In this document: one piece after another, positions 12,162-23,380 of the stretch | Numbering within the stretch: the stretch's first letter is position 1 | Layout: the number at the start of each line of letters is the position of its first letter | From: Acanthococcus lagerstroemiae | Taxonomy: Eukaryota > Arthropoda > Insecta > Hemiptera > Eriococcidae | DNA length: 64,000 bases | Direction of reading: 5' to 3' | Assembly (NCBI GenBank): GCA_031841125.1 | Contig: JAJSSI010000010.1 | Span: forward strand, 751,001 to 815,000 | The notes under the pieces: model-generated | Databases searched by the model: none | What the model saw: the letters and a program-made list of their open reading frames with translations, nothing else | What the model was told of the DNA's origin: nothing | Position numbers and translations under genes: made by a program

Positions 12162-12465
12162 GTTTGGAATGCACAAGTTAGTCTAGCTCTGCCAGTCTTC
12201 TTCTTGTTGTCCGTCACCTTCTTGAAACTTCTTTCAATAGCGGTGATTTTATTTATAACCTATTTCAAGGTGAAGCTGTACTCTTTCTTATTTACCTCTG
12301 TCATCAAGAATTCGTACAGCTTTCCTTTATTCGAAAATTTCTTTGTTTTTCCGACATAAGGCAAATGCTCATGGAGCAAACTTATTAAAAGTTTTGTTAT
12401 CTCATCGGACCATGTTGTCCTATAAGATTCGGTGGTGCAGGTGCCCTCTTCAAGGAATTCGTCAT
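12162..12465 (-). pseudogene. Harbinger-associated Myb/SANT-like protein exon
   Basis: A minus-strand exon bounded by a TTTTTAG acceptor and a GTAAGT donor encodes a Myb/SANT- or MADF-like trihelix: TTWSDEITKLLISLLHEHLP, KKFSNKGKLYEFLM and VINKITAIERSFKKV. PIF/Harbinger elements normally carry such a DNA-binding protein divergently from the nuclease, and the nuclease gene here lies in the opposite orientation 0.5 kb away. A TAG at 12260-12262 interrupts the domain, so this copy is probably non-functional. A second, related exon lies at 39562-39894. Confidence 0.65.
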
Positions 12466-12779
12466 CTAAAAATTAGTTACAAAATTTTTATTCAAGAAAT
12501 TTATAAAAAGTTCCTCAGATCCAGAAAAAACGCAGGCATGGAATCTCCTCAACATTTTCTGAATTTGATGACATTTTACTTTCGATATAATTTCCTTAAC
12601 GTCACACAGACTTATTTTAAACATTTCTTCCACACATTAAGTAGAAACCAAACTAAAAACCATGAAAACTTGTTAAAAGAAAACCGAAAACGCGCCTTTT
12701 TATCATCAAAAGTGATAATAACAGTAGTGGGGGATTAAACGAAAACTTGAAAAAGCAAATGTTTCCCATCTTGTCGCAT

Positions 12780-12985
12780 TTACAGTACCTCCGAAGGTAC
12801 TGTAAAATCTGCTACAGGAAACTGTAGAACTGTAAGTTAGTACAATAGATCGCTCAAACAGAATTCTGAATTTACAGAAAGACCGCTCGAACAGTTTCCT
12901 GTTAAAAAAAAAAAAAAAAAAAAAAAACGTAAAAAATTTACAGATTCTGTAAATACTGTAAGCGCTCGAACAAAACTAATGTTCG
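12780..12985. promoter_or_regulatory. Harbinger intergenic iteron region
   Basis: Between the divergent Myb and nuclease genes, the word CGCTCRAACA recurs (near 12851, 12888 and 12962; another at 12128 beyond the Myb exon), usually preceded by CTGTAA or ACAGAAAG. A short palindrome, ACAGTACCTCCGAAGGTACTGT less its last two bases, starts at 12781. A 23-base poly(A) run sits at 12904. The layout suggests binding sites in a shared promoter; this is inference. Confidence 0.45.
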
Positions 12986-12998
12986 AAAGCGATAATTT

Positions 12999-14164
12999 GT
13001 GAATGTTTGTGCAATGAACAATGATATAGCTGATTCTGATAGCAGTAGTTACAGTAGTAGCAGCGACTCAGAGGTTGAAGATATTTTACAACGATGCATT
13101 AAAATACCAAGATTATCCATCATAAATTATTTTGAGTATTTTGAGGAAGTTGTGCAAACTTATTCTACAGTAGAATTCTTTCATCATTTCCGCATTAAGC
13201 CGAAACGGTTTCACGTACTGTGGAAGGATGATGAGAAAACGGATAATTATCAGAAAATGGTAATCCATAACCCTAGTCATGTGCTGAGAGCAGATAAAAC
13301 TTTGGCCATATTCTTATGGTTCGCTGCGCATGAACCTTGTGCTTACAGAGACATTAGTGACCGATTTAACATATCACTAAGCACAGTGCACGCAGCCATC
13401 CTTTGAGGTGTGGCGTTTCTCAGCAATCTTACACCTGAACATATACGTTGGCCAACAGTCAATGAAGTGGATGCAGAAGCAGAAGAACCTAAGAGGCGGT
13501 CTCAAATACCAGGAATTGTTGGTAAATAGTTTACTTGTCTATGAAATCGTTGAACTTCAAAGTATTGAAAATGAAAGAAAAACAATTTCCTGTTAGGTTT
13601 CAGGTTGTCTGGATGGCATTCATATAATTATTGATCCCCCTGAACAGAATATGGATGATTACCCAGCTAGGATTTGACACCCATCTTTTAAATGTTGCTA
13701 CCATCCGCGCGCCTATGGAGCAGAGATAGGAGTCTGGGTACAAAACGCATAGTCCCGAGACCATGTATACACCGAATTCCGCTTCTATTAGGACACCTAT
13801 CAGGACATATAGGTACAAAATTTAGATACGCACCTAACTATAATGGTAGCAAACCTAAGAGCGACGATAGTCCTATTCATCTATTGTTTATACAGGTGGT
13901 CCCATTTATGGTTGCGTACACAGGAGCAATGATGGTAGCGTATGTAGGAACACTGAAGGTTGCGTTCCACTAAACTTGTATAGTTGTACTCGTAGTAGTA
14001 CTCCCGGGAGTAGTAATAGTAGTATTAATAATAGCAATGCAAATGAGCGCAATGATATCGTCATTCACAGTAGTGCATCCCCACCAGCCACCATAAGAAA
14101 AGAGAATTTAGCCCGCACCCTTGCCTTCAGAAATGACTGGAATTTCATCCTAACCACGATGTAA
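12999..14164 (+). pseudogene. PIF/Harbinger nuclease (HARBI1-like), broken
   Basis: The first exon (12999-13521) begins with an acidic serine-rich leader and continues into the Harbinger nuclease N-terminus: FFHHFRIKPKRFHVLW, FLWFAAHEPCAYRDISDRF and NISLSTVHAAIL. A TGA at 13404-13406 stands where the family usually has arginine, so a CGA-to-TGA change is likely. A GTAAAT donor and TTTCAG acceptor join it to a second exon (13604-~13677) with GCLDGIHIIIDPP, the first catalytic Asp. The similarity then stops abruptly; 13680-13970 is unrelated sequence, and 14040-14164 may be a remnant of the C-terminus. The second and third catalytic residues are not visible. This copy is dead. Confidence 0.75.
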
Positions 14165-14393
14165 GAATATAAATGAGATTAATTGGCGGTTAAAATGATA
14201 AATCTATGATAAGTTTACATGAAAATAATATATATTATTTTTTTGAAAAAATAACATATTATACACAGGCATAGGTATTTACAGAATACAAGCTTACATG
14301 AAAATAATTGTATGGAGGAAGAGAGTCAAGACGGATATAAGGAAAGATGTGAGGAACTATGATATTAAAAAAAAAAATCTGAACTAATCCCTA

Positions 14394-16862
14394 TTATTCT
14401 ACAACAGAGGTATTCTTCATTGGCGTCCTGATGTTTAATCGGACTTTCCGCACTGAGTTGCGACTTTTGAACCAAGCTGCAACTGCTCTCTTGGCTGCCT
14501 TCTCATCCAAATCGCACTCAAAAAACACGTTTTCTACAGCGGCTGTAACATATAGAAAAGAAGTGAGACAATGTGAATTCCAAGCACAATATATATTATG
14601 TCACATAAAAATACCTCCCAACTGTCCTTAGGAACAGAATAAATTTTAAGTGTTGAATATTTTCCGATCAAATCAAATGGGGTTGCCAATGTTGACTATA
14701 ATGGCATGTACTTGTAAGGGATATGTGAAATAAAACCCACAGACAATTTTCTTATTAAATTACTCCCTCTTTGCCTTTTGAATTACGAAGCAGACAACTG
14801 AAAATCATTTCTTAGTGCCAGGTCTGCAAAGTGTAGAATGAAAATACATACTGATGAGACACTTTGCAAAATTGGTTTCTTGAAATACAGCCTTAGCTGA
14901 ATCCAGAGGAGCATCCAACCTCATACCCCATCTAAAATGTACGAAGAGCGCATCGTTGAATGTCAGCTTACAAAACATCAGGACAGATGATTGCGGCAAC
15001 TTTTTTTTGTTTGCCCTGAGGTACCGAGTGAGATATTGTACCTGAAAGATAGTATTCAAAAGCCAACTGTTTTGTAAATAAAAGTCCAGGGCAGCTTAAA
15101 CTGAATTCTAGTCGCTACGTATAATTAAATGAGCAGAATGAAGAGTACTTACAAAATCATCCCGTCCAGCTTCATCTCCCAGCTCACTGGAATTAAAACT
15201 ATTAAATTCCGTTAAACTGGACAGAGGAAATTTGTACTCTTTTGTGGCTGGCTCGCGTCTTTCCACTCCTGACGCTGAGGCACGCTGAACTTGAACTTTT
15301 GCTGAGAAAAAAATAATGTATAAGTACAACAGATGTAAGAAAGAAAACTGACTCTTAAGTGTAGCCCTTTCTACTGATGTAATAAATTTATTGCAAAGAT
15401 ATAAATTCTCTCATGAGGTATGAGTATGTCCCTTGGCGGCACATGATATAATTTCAAGCGTACACGTTCAATACAACCATTGCTCATCATCTCCTGGATG
15501 GCAAAAGGATTCCGCTCTGGCACTACACTCAGCACGAATAATGTTGTCATAAAACAGATGGGATAATAACTACTATCTTATAGAAAACTACAAAGGAAAA
15601 GGTGCGAATATGTAAATTTATACCTAGTAGTCTGAAGGCTGAAACTATCCCACGGGCCAGTTCATTATTTGAAATATCTTCATTTTTCCTGCAAATAGAA
15701 AGTCACTCTGATTACGACGTGAAATATAGTATGGGATAAGACAACAATCAATTCCCAATGAGAGCCTGCACAAATATTAGAAAAATTCCCTCATTCAACC
15801 TTCTATTATAAATGCAAAAAGCAATGATTATTATGATTATTAATGTTGTAGGCAGATTAGAAAATTCTTGGCATTTTGCAAACTGTCGCTAAATGGACCG
15901 AGTCGACTACTTGGAAAATTTCATTTCAACTGACATTTTGCCTGACCATTTTCTGATAGACACTGTAAAGAGCCGACGCAGTATTCGTATTAGGCGCTAT
16001 GGAAAAAGAGTACCACGCGTCTATGATTGTTACCATTATCAAACAAATTGAAAACTCACTTCGATTTTTCCTCCAGCATCGCTATTGGCGATTTCCTTTT
16101 GCGGCACACCGGAGTGGATAAACTATAAATAGCAAAATTTGTTAACATATGAAAGTGTAGAAATGAGTTTATTATTACAATTATAAATAATACACTATAT
16201 CTTACATTGGGTTGACAGACAAGCCGTCGCTATCTATGGAGGTATTTTGAGGATCAGTGTTCACATTAACTGGAGCAGGTACGGGCATATTTGCATACAC
16301 CGAGCTTCCGGAATTATTTGGCAATATAAAACTGAAAAAAACGTTCGTATTTTTCATATACAGTGTAATACTTGTAGCATGTACTTGGAAACTATAAAAA
16401 ATACTCCGTCTATATGTATACCTCTCGGTGGCAACAAATGTGTCACATTTCTGTACTGTTCATTTTAGTATTTGTTCGTGTTAATTTGGCGGGAAAAAGG
16501 AAGACGAAATCAAAAGAGGAGAATGATAAAAAGAATATTCACAACTCTCCTTCACATTCTGGGCAAAAAGAAGTTATCAAGTTTATGTCAATGATTAATA
16601 TTTCGACATCTATTTATCGTTAGAAAGTAGTCCTAGTTGATGGCTGGTCGCCTAACTACGTGATAAATGGACATGTGCATACAGAAATTGGTACCTACAC
16701 CAGAATACCATAAATAAATTGAATAATTGAAAAATATAGTGTAAATTACTTTTCGTCTCCCTCGTTGTTATTCAGGGTTGAGTTGGCGTTGACCCACGCT
16801 TCACAAAATGTTACAGGGGAATTTTCTTCGTTACCAGTCCTAAGATTTTCCATACCCTGACT
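14394..16862 (-). CDS. DUF4806-like gene, multi-exon
   Basis: Minus-strand exons with good splice borders include 16862-~16750 (NLRTGNEENSPVTFCEAWVN), ~16330-16205 (PVPAPVNVNTDPQNTS), ~16120-16060 (SLSTPVCRKRKSPIAMLEEK), ~15690-15630, ~15300-15152 (KEYKFPLSSLTEFNSF) joined in phase to ~15040 (VQYLTRYLRANKK, FNDALFVHFRW), and a last exon 14542-14394 (AAKRAVAAWFKSRNSVRKVR) ending in TAA. FP-L-S-L-x-E-F, a Y-L block, F-x-x-x-L-x-x-x-x-x-W and the final basic helix follow the order of the DUF4806 domain. Exon joins around 14940 are unresolved. DUF4806 proteins are multi-copy in many insects and often tied to mobile elements; the function is unknown. The 5' end may lie beyond the hAT insertion at 16909. 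Confidence 0.55.
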
Positions 16863-16900
16863 GCAAATGAATACAAAGAAACGTTATAATTTCATAAAAT

Positions 16901-16908
16901 GCTATCGG
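16901..16908. repeat. Left 8-bp target duplication of the hAT
   Basis: GCTATCGG immediately precedes the element and is repeated exactly at 20218-20225. An 8-bp duplication is the hAT hallmark. Confidence 0.9.
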
Positions 16909-19900
16909 CAGAGGCGGATTTAGGATTTTGACGCCTGTGGGCAGTAAATTTTTGCCGCCCCCCCCCAAAAAAAAATAGAACGAAATAAAAAGTTTGTATG
17001 CAACATATTTTTAGTTTTATTAAAAATTGGAAAAAAAAACAGAACAAAATTTTTAATGCAGGTAATTAACAGTTATGAAAAAAGTAACAATCGAATTTGG
17101 CTTTAATAAAAATCAAAAACAGAACAAAAAACGAAATTCTAAAAATAAAAAAAGTAGCAAGAAAACAATTTAAATTAAGCTTCAAGTAATCGTTTTCTAG
17201 CTTTAGCTTCGCAAAATTTTGTTATAACATTGTCGAATTCAATATTTTTTAATATTGAAGATTCGATGTGCAGGATGGAGATATGTTGTAGTCTATCCTG
17301 TGAAACAAGCGCCCGAAGATAATTTTTAATTCTTTTTAGCGCAGAGAAACTCCTTTCTGCAGAGCAATTTGTTAAGGGTGTGCATAATGCTAGTCGAAAT
17401 ATCACATCAACATACGGGTACACATTTTGCAGTTTCATATCAAAAAACCATTGGTATAGATCCAAAATTGAAATGCCTTCAAATTCTTCTTTCTTTTCCG
17501 ATATATGTGACATAAAATGGAACAGTTCTTTGTCCATATTTTCATCCAAATCTTCCGGGTAACACTGTTTTAGGAAAACAGCTTTTTTCTTCATTTCAGA
17601 CAAGGTCATTTCAATCTCTGGTTTTGAATTTTTCCGGAAAATCGCAGTTAAGAATGAAAATTTTTTGGAGTAATCTTCGTAGTTTGATCGTCGTTTTCTC
17701 AATTCGGAGAGCAGGGCATCAATACAAACAAGAAATATAGAAATTCTAAAATGATCTCTGGCGTTCGGTTCAAATTCGTTTTCCCTAGTCTCGTCAGCCT
17801 GTAATTTTCTTTTTTTTTTACAAGTACCATCTTTCTCATATTCGGGATTTTCAAATGAAAATAAAACTTTAGCTTCCTCTTCAAATTGATCAAACTCACT
17901 TCGACTTTTTTCAAAAACAGCAATCAACGAATTATATAGTTCAATTGCCTCCACAACATCACTTTCTACCTTCTGTAGTTTGATTTCAACAGCATTTATC
18001 CGTTCCAAAACAAAATTCCAAAAACATGTCATCAATGCTGTTTCCAATTTTTCCATTTTCTTTTTTAGGCCATTAGCTTCGCAACGAGTAACTGGTTTTA
18101 ATGTTGAATCTTCAGAAAAGTCACTCAAAATTTCATGTATTGCTTTGTAATTTTCTCGTAAGCTATGGCAGGCTTCGTTTCGTGATGACCATCGAGTTTG
18201 GGAGAGTGATTTCAGAGTTGCATTCTGATACGTTCTTAAGGCATTCCATCGATCTGTAAAAAGTGAGAAGAAGGTGTACAAATCTTGTAAAAATGAAAAA
18301 AAGTCCACAGCTTTGGAACAAAGTTCGACACTGTTTGTTCCAACCAAGTTTAACGAGTGAGCCGCGCATGGTACAAAATCAGCGGATGGAGCGACTCTAT
18401 CTTTAATTTTCGTTTGTAAACCATTATACATTCCGGCCATATTGGCGGCATTGTCGTATGATTGCCCTCGACAATTCGTTAAATCAATATTTAAGTCATT
18501 CATTACTTTAGTGACCGCTGTAAATAAATCTTCTGCTTTATGACCTGGATTCGAAATAAACTTTAGAAATCGTTCTACAGGCAAGCCAGTCTCACTATGA
18601 ACATAACGAATAACGATAGCTAACTGATCAGTATGAGATACATCAGGAGTAGAATCAATAATAAGAGAAAAATATTTTGCTTGTTTGACTTCGTCAACAA
18701 TTTTATTCAAAACCATGTCACCCATTATTTGGATAATTTCTTCATAAATGGTGGATGATAGGTAATTAACATGGCCTGATCCTCGTTCACCATAACGTTT
18801 GAGTTGCTCACATAAAAACGGATCATATTGAGCAAGCAATTCGACACACATCAGGAAATTACCGTTTTGAACCGATCCTAATTTCTCAGTGTGACCTCTC
18901 AAAGCATGTTCTCTGGCAGTTAAAGTTGAAACAATAGAAATGACTCTTTTTATTACTTCTCTCCAGTATGAAACTTCTTCATTTATTTGAACTTGTAAAC
19001 CATGATCTATTCTTCCTAAAGTCTTACCCCGATAAAGAAAATCCAGGACACATTTTTTGTGAGTTGCCGAGTGTTCGTGGGATTCTACTCGACTACCCCA
19101 GTGTTTCCAGTCCGAAAATCCAGTCGATTTACCGAATTCCGAATCAATGTTTTTAAATAAAAAACAAGGACCACAAAATATCGTTCCAGTTTTCTGAGAA
19201 TAAATTACCCATTCTCGACGTTTTTCTTCTCCATTGATTAACGTCCTTTTGAAAACATCCGACGAACAGTACCTTACAACACCATCAGCATAAACACGCT
19301 TACTTGCTAGAAAGTCATTTGGTTTCTGGTTATCAAAGCCATGAAGAGCAAAATGGTCTATAGTTGATTTATCCAAAGTCCAATCTGAAGGGTCCGCATT
19401 GAAATTTTCTGTTATAATACTCTCGTTGCCATTATTGTTACAAGTTTCATCCAAATTCTCTGAAATATTTTCATCAATTACAAACATTACATGGCATTGA
19501 TTCAAAAAATTAATCATTCAAGTGGTTACCTATACCTACCATCATTTATAAGCATAGGTGATGCTGATGAAGAAGAATTCTTCTCTTGTACAAGTACGAC
19601 TTCATTGCCTTTTGTATTATCTACATGTACATCGACCGAACTATTTACCACGTCTATGAGGAAGCAGGAAAGAGAGAATGAGTAACAGATACATGCATAA
19701 AATTAAAAGTATATAGGTACTAACCTTCTTTAGATTTTCCAAAAAATTCGGATATTGGTTTCACTTTCTTCAAAAAATCTTGTTGTTTTTCATCTTTCTC
19801 TTTTCGAAGCTTTTTATATGCAGCACCCGACAGTCGGTGTCGGCTGCTCATTTTCAAGGAAACAATTATCATCGTAAATTATGTAAAAGCACAAAAATAA

Positions 19901-20217
19901 TAACAGAATCGAGAATCGAAGATTGGCATCATATTAGCAAGTAGCTACTGTGTATTGAATAGCTGCATACTGATACTGTACAAAAACGTCTATAACGTCT
20001 TTGGTGCTGTGCAAGTTACAACACGCATATACTTACCAACGCTAAGATTTCCAACGCTCAGATTGACGGATGCGTATGCGCATGCGCTCGATCTTCGATT
20101 AAAATTATTTTTATTCCTTCAAGGAACGAAAAAAAAAAATTGCCCGCCTTTTGCCGCCCCTAAAATTTTGCCGCCCTGGGCAGCTGCCCACTCTGCCCAT
20201 GCCTAAATCCGCCTCTG
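16909..20217 (-). mobile_element. Complete autonomous hAT transposon
   Basis: A 3,309-base element with terminal inverted repeats CAGAGGCGGATTTAGG at both ends, followed by subterminal GGGCAG/GGCGGCAAAA words, and bounded by identical 8-bp duplications (GCTATCGG). It contains one transposase gene on the minus strand and nothing else recognisable. Its termini match those of the 274-base MITE at 25952-26225, so it could be the source of enzyme for that copy. It sits between the DUF4806-like gene and the tnp2-like exon, which may have been one unit before insertion. Confidence 0.92.
17175..19851 (-). CDS. hAT transposase, ZMYM1-like type, intact
   Basis: Three exons: 19851-19725 (MSSRHRLSGAAYKKLRKEK), a short acidic exon (~19660-19541), and a long one from 19472. 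The long open frame would begin at 19517, but the TTTCAG acceptor at 19472 keeps phase and gives about 850 residues in total. In order: a TTF-type zinc finger (IFCGPCFLF ... HWGSRVESHEHSATHKKC), an RNase H-like core with IDSTPDVSHTDQLA (first Asp) and GQSYDNAANMAG (second Asp), PCAAHSLNLVG, an alpha-helical insertion, and the C-terminal dimerisation block with CTPLTNCSAERSFSALKRIK carrying the catalytic Glu. No internal stop is present. With the perfect target duplication this suggests a recent and possibly active copy. Confidence 0.9.
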
Positions 20218-20410
20218 GCTATCGGGTGAGAGTATGAATGGAGCTATTTTTGTCTGCTGAGCAGAACGTGTCTTTATTGCGGGAGAATATCGACCTCATG
20301 AGGATTCAACACCGGCCGCGAAAATTAGTAAATATGTAATCGAATCTCGCCTGGGGTTGATATTTTTTCGGTTTCTTCGATAGACCAAAATATGTTGATG
20401 TGCTTTAGTT

Positions 20411-20930
20411 TCAACAATATTTACCTAACATTATCTTGAAACGAAATCTTGGTTTTCCTCTACCGTAATATAATGCGATAACAAAGACTTGTTTTCCATC
20501 AAAACTCCCCAAAATTGGCCAGAAAGATTTTGTAGAACTCTTAAATATAGGTATGCCATCAATATTAATGGACAATGGAAGAGACAACATTCCTGGATCA
20601 GGAATATTAACATTTACTATCCCAGCGGCAGCCGCCACGCTCTCGCGTATGCCGAAATAAATGTATTCACTCTTATCCCTGTCGCTTATCTCAGCTGTAT
20701 TCTCGACATCTGGATCTACATCAATATCCTTGACCGCAAAATTTGGGTACTTTCCAACCGCCGTACGGAAGTCGGCAGGAAGCGTACGAATTTCATCTGG
20801 ATTTGCGTAATTCCGTAGAACAGAGAATATTGCATTGATTGCACTCAAATGTACTAAATGTTCGACCAAGGTTCTACACAGAGTGTTATTCCCAATATAT
20901 TCATAGTCTTCCATTTCTTTTAAACCTGTA
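20411..20930 (-). pseudogene. tnp2/EnSpm-like transposase exon, copy 1
   Basis: An exon starting after a TTTGTACAG acceptor (near 20928) encodes TLVEHLVHLSAINAIFSVLR, LPADFRTAVGKYPNF, then SINIDGIPIFKSSTKSFWPI and VIALYYGRGKPRFRF before a GTAAAT donor. The D-G-x-P-x-F-K-S-S-x-x-x-F-W-P-I block is diagnostic of a multi-copy insect transposase family that I take to be tnp2/EnSpm-like (CACTA); that superfamily name is the weakest part of the call. Downstream exons (D-x-P-A-R, C-x-x-C, D-x-x-H-x-L) are missing here but present in copy 2 at 28.6-30.1 kb. The hAT at 16909-20217 begins only 200 bases downstream. Confidence 0.6.
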
Positions 20931-21410
20931 CAAAAGGGAACATACATGACGCTGAAATAAATGTGCGTGAGGATACAAAATTTTAAAGAAAATCTGCCCA
21001 GATTGGCCACTCTGTATAAAGGGTACTTGCATGTTTACTGTCCTGAGACTTCAAATTGTACTCCCTTCCTTTACCGCTCGTGCTGATCTCAAACTGTACT
21101 TTAAATTATTTTCTATTACTCATATCTACATACAGAAGGGTATTGAAACCCATCCATGGGTGTATATTTGAAAAGATTGATTTTTCTGACTACCTACTTT
21201 TCTTTATTTATTATTTGGTAATTATTGATAAATATACTTACATATGTCTGAGAACATTATAGTATGGCTGGACAAACAGCAGCCTTCCCCAAATCGAGAG
21301 TTACAGAACCTCCCCCTCCCCCATAGCAACTGTCCGCTACGATGGACATTATATATTTCTAAGCATTTTGAGAGGAAAGAATTGTGATAGAGCGGAATCT
21401 ATTAGGTGTT

Positions 21411-21830
21411 TTTTTTTTGTTTTTTTTTTAGCGAGACACTTTTGACGCCTATAGGCCATGGCCTCGTCGGTACATATTAATGTCTTAATGTTAGTTATAA
21501 TTATGTATATTATTTAAATATGAAGGAGATAAGGTGGGATATGTTATCGATGAGAAGGTACTGAATGAGGTGGTTGCGGTGGTATGATTTGCAGTGTTGG
21601 ACGATATGTTGTGGAGTTAAGGGAGTCGAGCAGGTGTTGCATGTTGGTGGTGGCTGAGGAAAAGGAATATGTATTCGTGAGTGAGGCGTGAGTGACCGAG
21701 GAAGATACTGTTGATGGCAGTTTCAATAGATCGTGATGTGGTGCATGATTTACTGATGATGTCAGTCCAGTTGGAAGTCTTGGATTTGACGGTACGTAGT
21801 TTGCCGGTGGTATGTATGTACTTTACTGCG
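21411..21830 (-). pseudogene. 5'-truncated LINE 3' end
   Basis: On the minus strand the frame IETAINSIFLGHSRLTHEYI leads into a C-terminal Cys/His tail (TCSTPLTPQHIVQHC) and ends SHLISFIFK before a TAA. About 130 bases later comes a poly(A) tail, visible on the plus strand as T10-G-T11 at 21411-21431. The pattern is the end of a Jockey/R1-type ORF2 after the RNase H domain. No earlier domain is present, so this is an ordinary 5'-truncated insertion. Confidence 0.7.
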
Positions 21831-22024
21831 AGTGTTTTTCATGTCATTCAATTTCAAGTGGGATTTTGGGATTAAAACTTGCCGACCTTTGCGATGGAAA
21901 TTCGTCTGTAGAATTATTTTTTATTACATTGGGTAAATTTTAGGACATGCTTGTCAGGAAAAGTGAAAAGTTAGAATACGAGACAAGAATTGTCTGATAG
22001 TAATATGTGTATGTAGGGTCAGGT

Positions 22025-22256
22025 GCTGTAAAGTGACGCAAAAAATTTCTTTTTGCTCTAGCTCCCTTATTGATAATCCAATTAAGATGAGACAAGAACC
22101 AAACGGTAGAACGCTGAAATCTCTTTAGAAATGACTAGAGACAACTCCTCAGTAATTGAGTACACGCCTCAAAATTTGAGTGTGTCACTTTACAACACGC
22201 GTGTCACTTTACAACACCTCATTGTAAAGTGACACACGTTGATTGTAAAGTGGCAC
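22025..22256. repeat. Iterons at the end of a second Tigger-like element
   Basis: GTGTCACTTTACAACAC occurs twice in direct orientation (22182-22198, 22201-22217), followed by two inverted copies (22220-22235, 22241-22256) and a partial one at 22025-22039. Reversed, the motif reads G-T-T-G-T-A-A-A-G-T-G-A-C-A-C and shares ATTG at one end and GACAC at the other with the iterons at 9225-9344. Both clusters lie just beyond a Tigger transposase stop codon. Confidence 0.65.
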
Positions 22257-22376
22257 GTAATAAGATAACACATAGAAAATGCTCGTCAATTTATTTTTAG
22301 AAAATGTAGGCATGTAAAAAAGTATAATAATTCAAAAATTCAAAACATAAACGATAAGTAGGTAGGTATTGTGTGT

Positions 22377-22570
22377 CTAGCACACATTATCAAAGAGTTC
22401 TGTGACATTGACTGTGAAGGTAAGTGTTCGCTGCTGACGGGACGTTGTCCCCTGTTGGGCAGATTGGACTCTAGAAAGCAGTCGATTTTTGAGCACCCAT
22501 GCAATGTCATCCTTCTGGGGAAAGATGAATTTATTAATCCCAACAGTCTTCCTTAAGAATTATACGTTCA
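22377..22570 (-). pseudogene. C-terminal fragment of a second Tigger-like transposase
   Basis: The frame reads FLRKTVGINKFIFPQKDDIA and continues through a serine/glutamine linker to TFTVNVTELFDN and a TAG. The FLRK-x-F-x-F-P-x-x-D block matches the C-terminus of the Tigger pseudogene at 9.5 kb (FLRKKKEGRFAFPD). No DDE domain accompanies it, so only the 3' end of an element survives, joined to its iterons. Confidence 0.6.
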
Positions 22571-22826
22571 ACACGTGATACCCAGCTAGCTGCTTGACGT
22601 AAATTTACGTCCAACGTTACTGAACCATGTGCGTACCGAAAACGTAAATATACGCTCTTATATTTCTTCATTGATTATTTAATAGGAACAGATACGAGAA
22701 CAATTATAAACATTAAAATAGGAGTATAAAAAACTAGGAATCATAACGTATTTGGTAAAAGAAAAAGGTAATCAAAGGTTTTTTTGTTCTCTTCAAAATT
22801 AGGTTACTGTTATACTATTAATACTT

Positions 22827-23380
22827 TTAGTAATTCAGTTCAGTATGATAGGTCTTAAAACAAGGGACAAGACATAAGGGTACTCTGCAATCAGCACATT
22901 CGTAAGTTGTGTCTTTGCGCTGAGGAGGAGATTTCGTCGTCTTCAAATGGACGACACATCGCTTCTGCTTCTTCTTATTACGATCGTTAACCATGGAGGA
23001 GGGAAAATGTCGTCCTTGTATACGTAAAGTATTCTCGACATTCTCTGTTAGGATGTTGGCTTTTCTTTTTCGATGTAGTCCGTATTTTTCTAAAATTTGA
23101 GTAATGACTCTTTTTCGAAAAACACTGAAAGGGAGAGTTCCTTCTTGACGAATCTTCTTGAAAAGAATATATGAATTATAAAACATCAAATCGAAAAAGT
23201 GAAACGCAAGTTTTTTGTACCATTTTCAGCCCAGTCATATTCACTTTTGACGCGATCGGGATCCTTGTGATCACGATCTTCATTGTCAGCATGGTGGTCG
23301 TTCCCATTCCCAACATTGTTATTTGTAGCATCATCATCCTCTTCACAACACTCGCCTTCAGCTTCGAGTAGTACTGGCCT
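22827..23380 (-). pseudogene. piggyBac-like transposase, C-terminal part
   Basis: The minus strand encodes KLAFHFFDLMFYNSYILFKK, a QILEKYGLHRK helix, LRIQGRHFPSSM, and a cysteine-rich end (RCVVHL ... YECADCRVPLCLVPCFKTYH), which is the CRD of piggyBac-like transposases. One expected Cys after RCVV is His. Upstream, an acidic Asn/Asp/His-rich stretch (23360-23240) reads in another frame, so either a frameshift or an internal deletion separates it. The catalytic Asp residues are absent; this is a remnant. Confidence 0.75.

Noticed and set aside
13680..13970. Continuation of the Harbinger nuclease
   Set aside because: No nuclease motif after DPPEQNMDDY; weak ATGGTAGC inverted words suggest unrelated inserted sequence instead.
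19472..19517. Start of the hAT transposase at the ATG at 19517
   Set aside because: A TTTCAG acceptor at 19472 and in-phase upstream exons with a typical hAT N-terminus (MSSRHRLSGAAY) give a better model.
22201..22256. Short repeats as a CRISPR array
   Set aside because: Repeats are mixed in orientation, spacers are absent or unequal, and the sequence is eukaryotic; they are transposon iterons.
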